Assembly: GCA_937873255.1 (NCBI GenBank)
Contig: CALMVM010000534.1
Location: 391 to 8,180, forward strand
Length of the DNA stretch: 7,790 nucleotides
Direction: 5' to 3'
From: an uncultured Verrucomicrobiota bacterium
Lineage (GTDB): Bacteria; Verrucomicrobiota; Verrucomicrobiia; Chthoniobacterales; SZAS-18
Part shown: positions 1 to 6,301 of the stretch, piece after piece
Layout of the letters: every line of letters begins with the position of its first letter
Position numbering within the stretch: position 1 is the stretch's first letter
The notes under the pieces: model-generated
Database searches by the model: none
Told to the model about the DNA's origin: nothing
What the model saw: only the letters and a program-made list of their open reading frames with translations
Made by a program: the position numbers and the translations under genes

Positions 1-58
1 TGCACTTAGCGATGCGAACGCGAACTCGGTGCGCGAGATCATTACCGTGGAAGCGTGA
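1..58 (+). CDS. Probable HicB-family antitoxin, C-terminal end only
   Basis: Reading from base 2, an open frame runs into the window and stops at TGA 56-58, giving about 18 residues that end in VREIITVEA. Its stop overlaps the GTG start of the HicA gene by 4 nt (GTGA), the translational coupling usual for toxin-antitoxin pairs. HicB antitoxins neutralise HicA and carry a DNA-binding or RNase H-like domain; none of those diagnostic parts lie in the window. The call rests on the HicA partner and on the tail, which resembles the acidic/hydrophobic ends of HicB proteins. It could be another antitoxin type or an unrelated gene. Confidence 0.55.
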   Translation, partial: ALSDANANSVREIITVEA

Positions 59-240
59 AGCGCCTTGATTTACTGCGGCATCTTCAGTTGCACAATTGCG
101 TGCTGAAACGCGAGGGCGGCAGTCACTCAATCTGGTATCATCCCCCAACCAAACAAATCCAAGCCGTTCCACGCCACAACGAGATTGGCATAGGATTGGC
201 GCGAAAAATCTGCCGCAAACTATCCATCCCGCTTCCGTAG
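55..240 (+). CDS. hicA: HicA family mRNA interferase toxin
   Basis: The 61-residue product has the usual HicA length and layout. It starts MKRLDLLRHLQLHNC, has the catalytic-loop motif GGSHSIW (residues 21-27, with H24 as the expected catalytic histidine), then VPRHNEIG (38-45) and the closing LARKICRKLSIP (48-59). HicA proteins have a dsRNA-binding-like fold and cleave mRNA when free of HicB. The GTG start at 55 is chosen because MKR(L/K)DLIRHL-type N-termini are standard in this family and it couples to the upstream stop. GC content (about 50-57% over its length) is lower than in the oxidase genes that follow, consistent with acquisition by transfer. The TAG stop is immediately followed by the ATG of the next gene with no spacer. 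Function is firmly supported by family motifs; activity of this copy is untested. Confidence 0.9.
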   Translation: MKRLDLLRHLQLHNCVLKREGGSHSIWYHPPTKQIQAVPRHNEIGIGLARKICRKLSIPLP

Positions 241-465
241 ATGAACCCTCTCCCGCCCGCCACCCGACGCGCCAACCGCTGGCTGTTTGCCGCGCTGATC
301 GTCTTCGCGCTCGCGCTGGCGGTGGCGTGTTTTCTGTGGATGCGCGGGGTCGTGCGCGCCAACGGCGGCATCGTGGACCCGCAACCGCGCCGGACCTCCT
401 TCCAACGCGAACCGCTCCCGCCCGCCGATTTTGTTTTGCGAACCGCCCCGCCTTGCCTTACCTGA
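241..465 (+). CDS. Small single-pass membrane protein, oxidase operon
   Basis: This 74-residue product has a basic, proline-rich N-terminus (residues 1-13), one clear hydrophobic helix at about 14-34 (WLFAALIVFALALAVACFLW region) and a short proline-rich tail rich in Arg. By the positive-inside rule the N-terminus is probably cytoplasmic. I do not recognise a named family. It starts directly after the hicA stop and ends 22 nt before coxC, so it is placed as a small accessory gene of the oxidase cluster rather than part of the toxin-antitoxin unit; its GC content matches coxC. There is no Shine-Dalgarno sequence, so translation may depend on coupling to whatever lies upstream. An alternative is that it is the leftover of a longer gene cut by the hicBA insertion. 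Confidence 0.55.
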   Translation: MNPLPPATRRANRWLFAALIVFALALAVACFLWMRGVVRANGGIVDPQPRRTSFQREPLPPADFVLRTAPPCLT

Positions 466-487
466 TTGCTGACCACACCACTCTTCT

Positions 488-1144
488 ATGAGCGCCGCCG
501 TCAATCCTCACCACACCAACCTCGACGACACGCCCAAGGTCGATCTCGCCAAGTTCGGCATGATCACCTTCCTGGCGTCGGAGGCGATGCTCTTCGCCGG
601 GCTCATCAGCGCCTATGTAATCCTCTGGATCAGCCGCGGCGACGCCTATCAGCCCGAATGGCTGCACTCCGGCGAGGAATACGGCCAACATCCGTTTACC
701 TGGCCGCTGCTGTTGACGGGCATCAACACCGTTTTCCTGCTTACGAGCAGCGCGACGCTGTGGATGGGTGAAAAGGCGGTGGTCGCGGCCAAGCCGATCA
801 CCGGCTGGCTGGCGCTCACGACGCTCCTCGGCGCGATCTTCGTCGGCGTCCAATGCTACGAGTGGACGCACCTGTTCCACGAGCACATCTGGTTCAACAC
901 CGGGGCGACCTACACGTCGAGTTTCTTTACCCTGACCGGGTTCCACGGTCTGCACGTTTCCATCGGGGTCATTTTCCTCGGGATCACGACGCTCATGGCG
1001 GCGGCGGGGAAGTTCACGCCGCACCGGCATTCGTTCATGACGTGCGTGTCGTTGTACTGGCATTTCGTGGATGTCGTGTGGATTTTCCTGTTTTTCATCA
1101 TGTACATCCTGCCGTTCTTCATCCATCCGGCGGGCAAACCTTGA
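488..1144 (+). CDS. coxC: Cytochrome c oxidase subunit III
   Basis: The 218-residue product is the five-helix bacterial form of haem-copper oxidase subunit III (CtaE/CoxC). Predicted membrane segments lie at about 23-47, 73-93, 105-125, 144-170 and 186-212. Family signatures seen are ASEAMLF with E32 in the first helix, YEW (124-126), the FHGLHV histidine pair (H153, H156) and YWHFVDVVWIFLF (190-202). Subunit III contains no metal; it stabilises subunit I and supports proton uptake in the inner-membrane complex reducing O2. Subunits I and II are not encoded nearby in the window and would be expected just upstream or elsewhere. The ATG at 488 gives a normal N-terminus, though no Shine-Dalgarno sequence is visible. 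The TGA stop overlaps the ATG of the SCO gene by one base (TGATG), so the two are translationally coupled. Confidence 0.95.
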   Translation: MSAAVNPHHTNLDDTPKVDLAKFGMITFLASEAMLFAGLISAYVILWISRGDAYQPEWLHSGEEYGQHPFTWPLLLTGINTVFLLTSSATLWMGEKAVVAAKPITGWLALTTLLGAIFVGVQCYEWTHLFHEHIWFNTGATYTSSFFTLTGFHGLHVSIGVIFLGITTLMAAAGKFTPHRHSFMTCVSLYWHFVDVVWIFLFFIMYILPFFIHPAGKP

Positions 1145-1857
1145 TGCTTCCCGCTCCGCCCACCGCCGGGGAGTTACCGCCCGCCGCGCCGGTCAACCGG
1201 ACCTTGCAGTGGACGGTGTGGAGCGCGCTGGGGCTGATCGTGCTGGGGCTGCTGGCGGGGTTGGTACGTCAACAGTGGCGCGCGGCGGAACGGCACGGCG
1301 GCGGCGCGGCGCTGGATCATTTCAACCGCGTGCCGGATTTCAGCCTGACCGAGCGCAGCGGACAGCCGTTCGGCTCGTCGGAGTTGAAGGGCAAGGTGTG
1401 GCTGGCGAGCTTCTTTTTTACCGCCTGCCCCGGCCCATGCCTGCGGATGAACGACCGCTTGCAAGAAATCCAGCACGCGCTCGACCACGACAAACACGGC
1501 GACGTGCGGATCGTGTCGTTCTCCATCGCGCCGGAGATGGACACGCCGGAAGTGTTGCGCAAATACGCCGAGCGTTTCCACGCGTCGCCGAGCCAGTGGC
1601 TGTTCCTGACGGGCGACCGTACGAGGATTTACGATCTGGCACACGAGGTTTTCACGCTTGCGGTCAAGAAGGTGGACGACCCGGCGGACCCGAACGCCTA
1701 CGTCCATAGCACGCGCATCGCGCTGGTGGACCGCGAGGGCATCGTGCGCGGTTCCTTCGACGCGACCAACCCCGACGGCACGCCCAACGACGAGGTTATC
1801 CAGCAGGTGCTCACGGGTGTGGGCGAGCTTTTGCGCGAAGCGCCCGATGCGAAATGA
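1144..1857 (+). CDS. SCO1/SenC family copper chaperone for oxidase CuA
   Basis: The 237-residue protein has a membrane anchor at about 23-41 followed by a periplasmic thioredoxin-like domain. The copper-binding motif is CPGPC (C95 and C99, the family CxxxC) and the third ligand is the histidine of VHSTRIALVD (H188), so all three Cu-ligand residues are intact. SCO proteins deliver copper to, or reduce, the CuA cysteines of oxidase subunit II. The ATG at 1144 is chosen because it overlaps the coxC stop and leaves exactly one N-terminal anchor; the frame is also open further upstream, inside coxC, but that extension is proline/arginine-rich shadow sequence. Its place directly after coxC points to maturation of the same oxidase. 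Confidence in family is high; the precise partner oxidase is inferred from position. Confidence 0.94.
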   Translation: MLPAPPTAGELPPAAPVNRTLQWTVWSALGLIVLGLLAGLVRQQWRAAERHGGGAALDHFNRVPDFSLTERSGQPFGSSELKGKVWLASFFFTACPGPCLRMNDRLQEIQHALDHDKHGDVRIVSFSIAPEMDTPEVLRKYAERFHASPSQWLFLTGDRTRIYDLAHEVFTLAVKKVDDPADPNAYVHSTRIALVDREGIVRGSFDATNPDGTPNDEVIQQVLTGVGELLREAPDAK

Positions 1858-1896
1858 TGCTCCGCGCTTGAACCTCCGCCGTCCCGGTGCAAATTG

Positions 1897-1903
1897 AAGG
1901 AAG
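1897..1903 (+). promoter_or_regulatory. Ribosome binding site of CPGC membrane protein
   Basis: AAGGAAG lies 7 nt before the ATG at 1911 and is the clearest Shine-Dalgarno-like site in the window. It decides the start: an in-frame GTG at 1887 would place this site inside the gene and would add eight residues (MQIEGSHL) before a normal signal peptide. Confidence 0.6.
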
Positions 1904-1910
1904 CCATCTG

Positions 1911-2249
1911 ATGAAAACCCTTGCCACCTCTCGAACCACACGCCGCGCCGCCTGGGCGTTGGGCGCGGTGCTGATCTTCGCGCACAACGCCGCGCAGGCG
2001 TGCCCGGGGTGCAAACAGAACATGACCCCCGGGGCCGGCGGCAGCGCGCCGTCGCTCAGTGGGGCGAGCATCGGCTTCGGATTGAGCATCTTCTTTATGA
2101 TCTTCATGATCGCGGCGCTGCTCGGCGGCCTGTGCTACATGACGTATCGCTCGTGCCGCGTGCTGGCCGCGCGGGAGCGGGCTTTGTCGGAAGCGGAGGA
2201 AGGAATGCCATCCGACCGCGCCGGGACGTTGCAGCCGCAATCGGCCTGA
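1911..2249 (+). CDS. Exported small CPGC-motif membrane protein
   Basis: The 112-residue product has a basic start and a hydrophobic signal segment (about 13-24), then AQA just before C31, a plausible signal peptidase I site. The mature protein would begin with CPGCK (C31, C34), a CxxC pair, followed by a Gly/Ser/Pro linker and one membrane helix at about 53-77 rich in Phe and Met (SIFFMIFM), then a charged cytoplasmic tail. It therefore presents a thiol pair on the outer face of the membrane. The family has no established function that I know; short proteins with an exported CP(x)C motif and one helix accompany oxidase genes in Verrucomicrobiota and Planctomycetota as far as I recall. Position between SCO and DUF420 suggests a part in copper, thiol or haem handling during oxidase assembly. 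A lipoprotein is less likely because the lipobox is poor. Confidence 0.8.
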   Translation: MKTLATSRTTRRAAWALGAVLIFAHNAAQACPGCKQNMTPGAGGSAPSLSGASIGFGLSIFFMIFMIAALLGGLCYMTYRSCRVLAARERALSEAEEGMPSDRAGTLQPQSA

Positions 2250-2271
2250 GCTGGGGACGGCGATTGCGCCC

Positions 2272-2844
2272 ATGGCTGCACCCGATCTGACCGTCCCCCG
2301 GCCCGACCTGCCGGAGGCGCGCGGAGCCATCGCGGGAATCGTGGCGTTGAGCGTCGCGGCCAGCGGGTTTCTTTTCTGGCTGCTGTATTTCCGGCAGGCC
2401 CCGCCGCAATTCGCGCAAAGCCTGACCTTCCTGCCCGCGCTCAATGCCGTGTTCAACGGGCTGAGCGCCACCGCGCTTTCGCTCGGATTTTATTTCATCC
2501 TGCGCCGGCGGGTCGTGGCGCATCAGCGCAGCATGATGGCGGCGTTCGTGTTCTCGACGCTTTTTTTGCTGAGCTACATTCTGCACCACGCGTTGCATGG
2601 AGACGTGCGGTTCCCGGCCGACGCGGGCGGGGTGCGGATCGCGTATTTGATCCTTCTCGCCAGCCATGTGCTGTTGTCGGTGGTCGCGCTGCCGATGGTG
2701 CTGACGACGTTTTTCCTGTCGCTCAGCGGGCGGTTCGCGGCGCACCGACGGCTGGCGCGTTACACGTTCCCGGTGTGGCTGTACGTCTCGGTGACAGGCG
2801 TGGTCGTCTACGCGATGCTCGCGGCGTACGCGCACGCGGGCTGA
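2272..2844 (+). CDS. DUF420 membrane protein (CtaM/YozB-like oxidase assembly)
   Basis: This 190-residue protein has five predicted helices at about 19-40, 53-77, 89-107, 122-148 and 166-186. It carries the DUF420 hallmarks: LPALNAVFNGLSA (54-66), AHQR with H84, YILHH (H105, H106), SHV with H132, AAHRR with H158 and the ending RYTFPVWLYVSVTGVVVY (163-180). DUF420 proteins such as CtaM of Staphylococcus aureus are needed for maturation of haem-A-containing oxidases; the conserved histidines are candidate haem or copper ligands. It is the last gene of the oxidase cluster, 22 nt after the CPGC protein, with a weak GGGGA about 13 nt before its ATG. Family assignment is strong; the role in this organism is inferred from context. 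Confidence 0.92.
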   Translation: MAAPDLTVPRPDLPEARGAIAGIVALSVAASGFLFWLLYFRQAPPQFAQSLTFLPALNAVFNGLSATALSLGFYFILRRRVVAHQRSMMAAFVFSTLFLLSYILHHALHGDVRFPADAGGVRIAYLILLASHVLLSVVALPMVLTTFFLSLSGRFAAHRRLARYTFPVWLYVSVTGVVVYAMLAAYAHAG

Positions 2845-2904
2845 TCGGGCGCGACGCGGTTTTGCGCTTTGCGCGGCGGGGGTTTCCTTGTCATGGTGCG
2901 GGGA

Positions 2905-3861
2905 ATGAAGATCGTGGTTCTCGACGGTTACACGCTCAACCCCGGCGACCTGAACTGGAGCCCCCTGCTCGACCTCGGCGACCACCCCGAAATCTACGAG
3001 CGCACCGCCGCGCAAGACACGGTTTCGCGCGCCGCCGAAGCCGAGATCGTCCTGATCAACAAGGTGATCCTCGACCGCGACACGCTCGCGCAGCTACCCA
3101 AGCTGCGTTACGTCGGCATCCTGGCGACGGGGACCAACGTCGTCGATCTGGAAGCCGCGCGCGAACGGGGCGTCGTCGTCACCAACGTGCCGGCGTACAG
3201 CACGGCGTCGGTCGTGCAGTTGACCCTCGCGCTTTTGCTGGAACTGACCCAACGCGTCGGCCACCACGCCAACAGCGTGCGGCAGGGCAACTGGGTCAAG
3301 AGCAAGGATTTCGCCTATTGGGATTTCCCGTTGGTCGAGCTGGAGGGCATGACGTTGGGCCTGGTCGGCTTCGGGGCGATTGCGCAGGGCGTCGCGCGCG
3401 TGGCGCAGGCGCTCGGCATGACCGTGATCGCCACCCGGCGCGGCGCACGCCCGCCGGAGGTACCTGGGGTGCGCATGGTGGACCTCGACGCCGTTTTCCG
3501 CGAGAGCGATGTGCTCAGCGTGCATTGCCCGTTGACGCCGGAAACCCGGGGGCTCGTCAACGCCGCGCGGTTGGGATCGATGAAGCCGAGCGCCTACGTG
3601 CTCAACACCAGCCGTGGCCCGGTGGTCAACGAGACCGACCTCGCCGAGGCGCTCAACACCGGCAAGATCGCCGGCGCGGGGCTCGACGTGCTTTCGACCG
3701 AGCCGCCGGCGGCGGATAACCCGCTGCTGACGGCAAAGAATTGTTTCATCACCCCGCACATCGCTTGGGCGACGAAGGCGGCGCGGGGTCGGCTGCTGGC
3801 GACCGTGGTGGCGAATATCCGTGCGTTCCTCGACGGCCGTCCGCAGAACGTGGTGTCGTGA
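2905..3861 (+). CDS. D-2-hydroxyacid dehydrogenase, glycerate dehydrogenase-like
   Basis: The 318-residue protein starts with MKIVVLDGYTLNPGDLNW, an N-terminus typical of the glycerate/hydroxypyruvate reductase branch of the family. The substrate-binding segment LATGTNVVDLEAA is followed by the NAD-binding Rossmann motif GFGAIAQ (155-161). The catalytic Arg (R237 in NTSRGP), Glu (E266 in STEPP) and His (H285 in TPHIAW) are all present, so the enzyme should be active. It would interconvert a 2-keto acid such as hydroxypyruvate or glyoxylate and the D-hydroxy acid with NAD(P)H in the cytosol. The third glycine of GxGxxG is Ala (A160). The ATG at 2905 is preferred over ATG 2893 (adds MVRG) from the family N-terminus, although 2893 has a G-run at 2878-2882 with better spacing. 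It follows the oxidase genes by 60 nt and converges on the next gene. Confidence 0.92.
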   Translation: MKIVVLDGYTLNPGDLNWSPLLDLGDHPEIYERTAAQDTVSRAAEAEIVLINKVILDRDTLAQLPKLRYVGILATGTNVVDLEAARERGVVVTNVPAYSTASVVQLTLALLLELTQRVGHHANSVRQGNWVKSKDFAYWDFPLVELEGMTLGLVGFGAIAQGVARVAQALGMTVIATRRGARPPEVPGVRMVDLDAVFRESDVLSVHCPLTPETRGLVNAARLGSMKPSAYVLNTSRGPVVNETDLAEALNTGKIAGAGLDVLSTEPPAADNPLLTAKNCFITPHIAWATKAARGRLLATVVANIRAFLDGRPQNVVS

Positions 3862-3882
3862 CGGAGTTGGCCGATGGAAGAT

Positions 3883-4233
3883 CTACTCAAGTGGATTGAG
3901 TGGATCGAGTGGACCGTACCAAACGATGCGCTCGGAGGTGAATCGTGCGACTTCGGATTTGTCTTTGTTGCTGCGAAAGATCACCGAACCGCCGGTGAGG
4001 GTGTAGCGTTCAAAGTTGCCCTCGCGCTGGTGAGTGACGTTCCCTGCAAACAGCTCGGAATGATAAGGCGAGCCTGGGGCGGCAAGGCCATCGAACGACG
4101 AGATCAACGTATCCCCAACGTAGGCATAGTACCTTCCACGCTTCGGAATAAAGTCCTTATCTTGGGCAAAGATTTTTGAACCGCCGATCAGCCATACAGC
4201 CAAGATCGCCACCCTCAAAATCTTGTTGTTCAT
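3883..4233 (-). CDS. Small secreted protein of unknown function
   Basis: The 116-residue product has a convincing signal peptide: Lys at position 4, a hydrophobic core at about 7-17 and a likely cleavage after A23 (KIFA then QDKDF). The mature part is about 93 residues, polar, with no cysteines, and looks like a small beta-rich periplasmic or secreted domain (GGSVIFRS, ARFTSERIVWYG). It ends in three short PLD/PLN/PLE units. I do not recognise a family. GC content is clearly lower than in its neighbours (45-55% in samples), and codon use is less GC3-rich, suggesting later acquisition or weak constraint. It is the last gene of a minus-strand run, 21 nt after the cupin stop, and converges on the dehydrogenase with 21 nt between stops. 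The opposite strand also has an open frame here but lacks any signal. Confidence 0.65.
   Translation of the reverse strand: MNNKILRVAILAVWLIGGSKIFAQDKDFIPKRGRYYAYVGDTLISSFDGLAAPGSPYHSELFAGNVTHQREGNFERYTLTGGSVIFRSNKDKSEVARFTSERIVWYGPLDPLNPLE
3891..3917. repeat. Three 9-bp tandem repeats in the C-terminal codons
   Basis: GTGGATTGA, GTGGATCGA and GTGGACCGT lie head to tail. On the minus strand they encode the PLD, PLN, PLE ending of the small secreted protein. The first unit also makes an inverted repeat, ACTCAA-N5-TTGAGT (3885-3901), close to the convergent gene ends. It is too short and lacks a T-run, so I do not call it a terminator. Confidence 0.6.
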
Positions 4234-4254
4234 AATTGCTGTCTGCGCTTGGAG

Positions 4255-4611
4255 TTAATGATGCCCTACCTCGCGGTCGCGGGCGAGGAGGTCTTCTCGC
4301 GGCGGGTTGAAGGTGTCCAGCACCACCGCGTCCTCCGGGGCTTCCGCCGCGTGTGGGACGTTCGACGCGAGGTAAAACGAATCGCCCGCCGCCAGTTCGT
4401 GCGTTTCGCTGCCAGCGTGCAGGATCAGCCGCAGACGACCGCTGATGACATGCGTTACTTGCTCATGCGGGTGCCGGTGTTCGGGCAACGTCGCGCGGGC
4501 CGCGAACGTGACGACCATCTGCATCATCCCTTGACCGCTGGCCTGCGTGCGCCGGCGCACGCCGGGAGTCATCTCGATCCAGGGACGGGAGGAAGCGATT
4601 TGGTCAGACAT
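4255..4611 (-). CDS. Small single-domain cupin protein
   Basis: The 118-residue protein is one cupin barrel. Motif 1 is PEHRHPHEQVTHVISG (residues 43-58), supplying metal ligands H45, H47 and Q51 or E50; motif 2 is GDSFYLASNVPHAAE (76-90), supplying H87. Such small cupins bind Fe, Mn, Ni or Zn and act as dioxygenases, isomerases or sensors; the substrate cannot be told from sequence. The ATG at 4611 follows the SDR stop by 8 nt and gives the MSDQIASSRPW start expected for the size class; the frame stays open much further upstream but only as a shadow of the SDR gene. Tight spacing to the SDR suggests co-translation and a shared pathway, for example oxidation or detoxification of a small carbonyl compound. 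The latter is inference. Confidence 0.9.
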   Translation of the reverse strand: MSDQIASSRPWIEMTPGVRRRTQASGQGMMQMVVTFAARATLPEHRHPHEQVTHVISGRLRLILHAGSETHELAAGDSFYLASNVPHAAEAPEDAVVLDTFNPPREDLLARDREVGHH

Positions 4612-4619
4612 AAAAGTTT

Positions 4620-5420
<801 letters not shown>

Positions 5421-5433
5421 GATTTGAGAACGT

Positions 5434-5964
5434 TCAGTGGTTATCCATCACCCGGTCGTAGAAGAGATCGCCGGCGATGTTCTCGGCGGCGACGAGCAGG
5501 CTGCCGTCGTATTCGCTGGCGTAATGGGCCACGGCCTTGGTGTCGCTGCGGTGGTAGAAACGGTTGGCTTCGGTGTTTTGCTTGCCCGGTTCCCAGGTCG
5601 CGGAGCCGGCGTTGGCGGCCAACAGCAGATTGGCATCCTGGGCCGTCAAGAGGCCGTCCACGCGGGTGTATTCGAGCAGGATGGCGATGTTGGCGTGGAA
5701 GACCACGCGGATGACGAGGCCGTTGCGGCTGTAAAGGTCGCCGTCGATCACCGTGCCGCCTTCGAGGATCTGATGACGCCGCACGCGCGCGTTGTGCCGG
5801 AGCACCGGACCGTAGAGCGCGGCGATCTGCTGCGGGGTGGAACCGAGCGGGGTCTTCGGTTCGGACGGTTTGTCTTCCGCGTACGAGGACCGTCCGGCCG
5901 TCACGAAAAGCAAACCGACGACTGCCACGCGAAGCAAAAACGAACGCAGGGACAAGAACATCAT
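5434..5964 (-). CDS. Secreted protein of unknown function
   Basis: The 176-residue protein has an N-terminal signal peptide (hydrophobic core about 8-23, likely cleavage after SYA at residue 29). The mature part reads TPQQIAALYGPVL (43-55), then GLVIRVVFHANIAILLEYTR (82-101), LLTAQDANLLLAANAGSATW (105-124) and two closing strands. This pattern (a YG-P motif, a strand with hydrophobic residues, and LxxxLLxANxxxxxW) resembles a common small secreted family in Verrucomicrobiota and Planctomycetota whose function is unknown to me. Two ATGs in a row (5964 and 5961) can serve as starts. It precedes the SDR by 13 nt on the same strand, and a 7-bp stem-loop lies just upstream. The location outside the cytoplasm sets it apart from the enzymes it is linked with. 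Confidence 0.78.
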   Translation of the reverse strand: MMFLSLRSFLLRVAVVGLLFVTAGRSSYAEDKPSEPKTPLGSTPQQIAALYGPVLRHNARVRRHQILEGGTVIDGDLYSRNGLVIRVVFHANIAILLEYTRVDGLLTAQDANLLLAANAGSATWEPGKQNTEANRFYHRSDTKAVAHYASEYDGSLLVAAENIAGDLFYDRVMDNH

Positions 5965-5968
5965 GAGG

Positions 5969-5994
5969 ATCGGAGACCGTCCCGACCCTCCGAT
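5969..5994 (-). promoter_or_regulatory. Stem-loop in the leader of the secreted-protein gene
   Basis: ATCGGAG (5969-5975) and CTCCGAT (5988-5994) form a perfect 7-bp stem with a 12-nt loop ending 4 nt before the ATG codon on the minus strand. The 5' arm in the RNA holds a GGAGGG run, which would be sequestered in the folded state, and a CCUC just before the AUG could also pair with it. It may tune translation or mark an intercistronic processing site. It has no U-tract, so it is a poor terminator. Function is inference. Confidence 0.35.
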
Positions 5995-6036
5995 AAACCG
6001 GCGGCGGTTGCAAACGCGGCGACGGCCGTGGCGACC

Positions 6037-6244
6037 TCAAGCTGGCCCGTCGTCGCCAATCGCCTCGGCCGGGCAGCGGTCGCGGGCGTCCTCGGCATCA
6101 CGCAATTCTTCTGGACCCACCGGCTGCCGCCTCACCGAAGATCGCCGAGGCATCGTTGCCACACAGGCCGCAATCGATGCATTGACTGGCCACGTACCAA
6201 AGGCCGGGGACATTGTCGCTGAAGCTATTCTTTGGATTTGCCAT
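6037..6244 (-). pseudogene. Ferredoxin, frameshifted (CIDCGLC type)
   Basis: From the ATG at 6244 the minus strand reads MANPKNSFSDNVPGLWYV, then CIDCGLC (C22, C25, C28) and GNDASAIFGEAAA, before drifting into GGSRRIA and a TGA at 6100-6098 (48 codons). In the +1-shifted frame the ferredoxin continues as VGPEELRDAEDARDRCP AEAIGDDGPA and stops at TGA 6039-6037. Together these supply the C-x2-C-x2-C and C-P cluster ligands and the NVPG(L/A)WYV start of small bacterial iron-sulfur ferredoxins. The break lies near 6115-6125. The distance between third and fourth cysteines (about 28 residues) is shorter than I expect for this family, so an out-of-frame internal deletion is likelier than a single-base slip. 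An intact ferredoxin would carry electrons for a cytosolic oxidoreductase. It heads the minus-strand run, divergent from the LysR gene. A sequencing error is the main alternative. Confidence 0.75.
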
Positions 6245-6264
6245 AGACGGCGACAATATCGGCC

Positions 6265-6281
6265 TTCACGCGTTGCGTGAA
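6265..6281. promoter_or_regulatory. 17-bp perfect dyad between ferredoxin and LysR
   Basis: TTCACGC-GTT-GCGTGAA has two perfect 7-bp arms and a 3-nt spacer. It lies 21-37 bp upstream of the ferredoxin ATG, where a minus-strand promoter would sit, and 22 bp before the LysR start. It is a likely operator, either for the divergent regulator or for another dimeric repressor. Its centre does not give T-N11-A, so it is not a textbook LysR box. Confidence 0.5.
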
Positions 6282-6301
6282 ATTCATTGGTCGAATATAT
6301 T
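6273..6301 (+). promoter_or_regulatory. Possible promoter of the LysR gene
   Basis: TTGCGT (6273-6278) and TATATT (6296-6301) are spaced by 17 bp. The -10 box matches the TATAAT consensus at five of six positions; the -35 box matches only at TTG. Transcription would start near 6308, so the LysR mRNA would be nearly leaderless with ATG 6312, or the true promoter is another one. The -10 lies within a 10-bp palindrome, GAATATATTC (6293-6302), itself flanked symmetrically by ATTG (6286-6289) and CAAT (6306-6309). Confidence 0.35.

Noticed and set aside
458..1126. Long minus-strand open frame of 222 codons opposite coxC
   Set aside because: It is very rich in Arg, Glu and His, with no domain, and lies fully opposite a well-supported five-helix subunit III; a high-GC shadow frame.
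2849..2882. GC-rich stretch with GCGC-TTT-GCGC as a terminator after DUF420
   Set aside because: The stem is only 4 bp and is not followed by a T-tract.
2104..3015. Minus-strand open frame of 303 codons spanning the DUF420 gene
   Set aside because: Composition is Arg/Gln/His-rich and repetitive without a fold signature; it covers three supported plus-strand genes.
2775..3719. Plus-strand open frame of 314 codons overlapping the dehydrogenase
   Set aside because: Arg/Gly/Ala-rich shadow in another frame of a gene with all catalytic motifs intact.
3885..3901. ACTCAA-N5-TTGAGT as a bidirectional terminator between convergent genes
   Set aside because: Only a 6-bp AT-containing stem inside coding sequence, with no T-run; it arises from the 9-bp repeat.
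5428..5435. GAACGTTC palindrome between the secreted protein and the SDR
   Set aside because: An isolated 8-bp palindrome with no flanking symmetry, easily due to chance and partly inside the coding end.
5437..6222. Plus-strand open frame of 261 codons opposite the secreted protein and ferredoxin remnant
   Set aside because: The opposite strand has a signal peptide gene and iron-sulfur motifs, while this frame shows low-complexity Val/Gly/Arg sequence.
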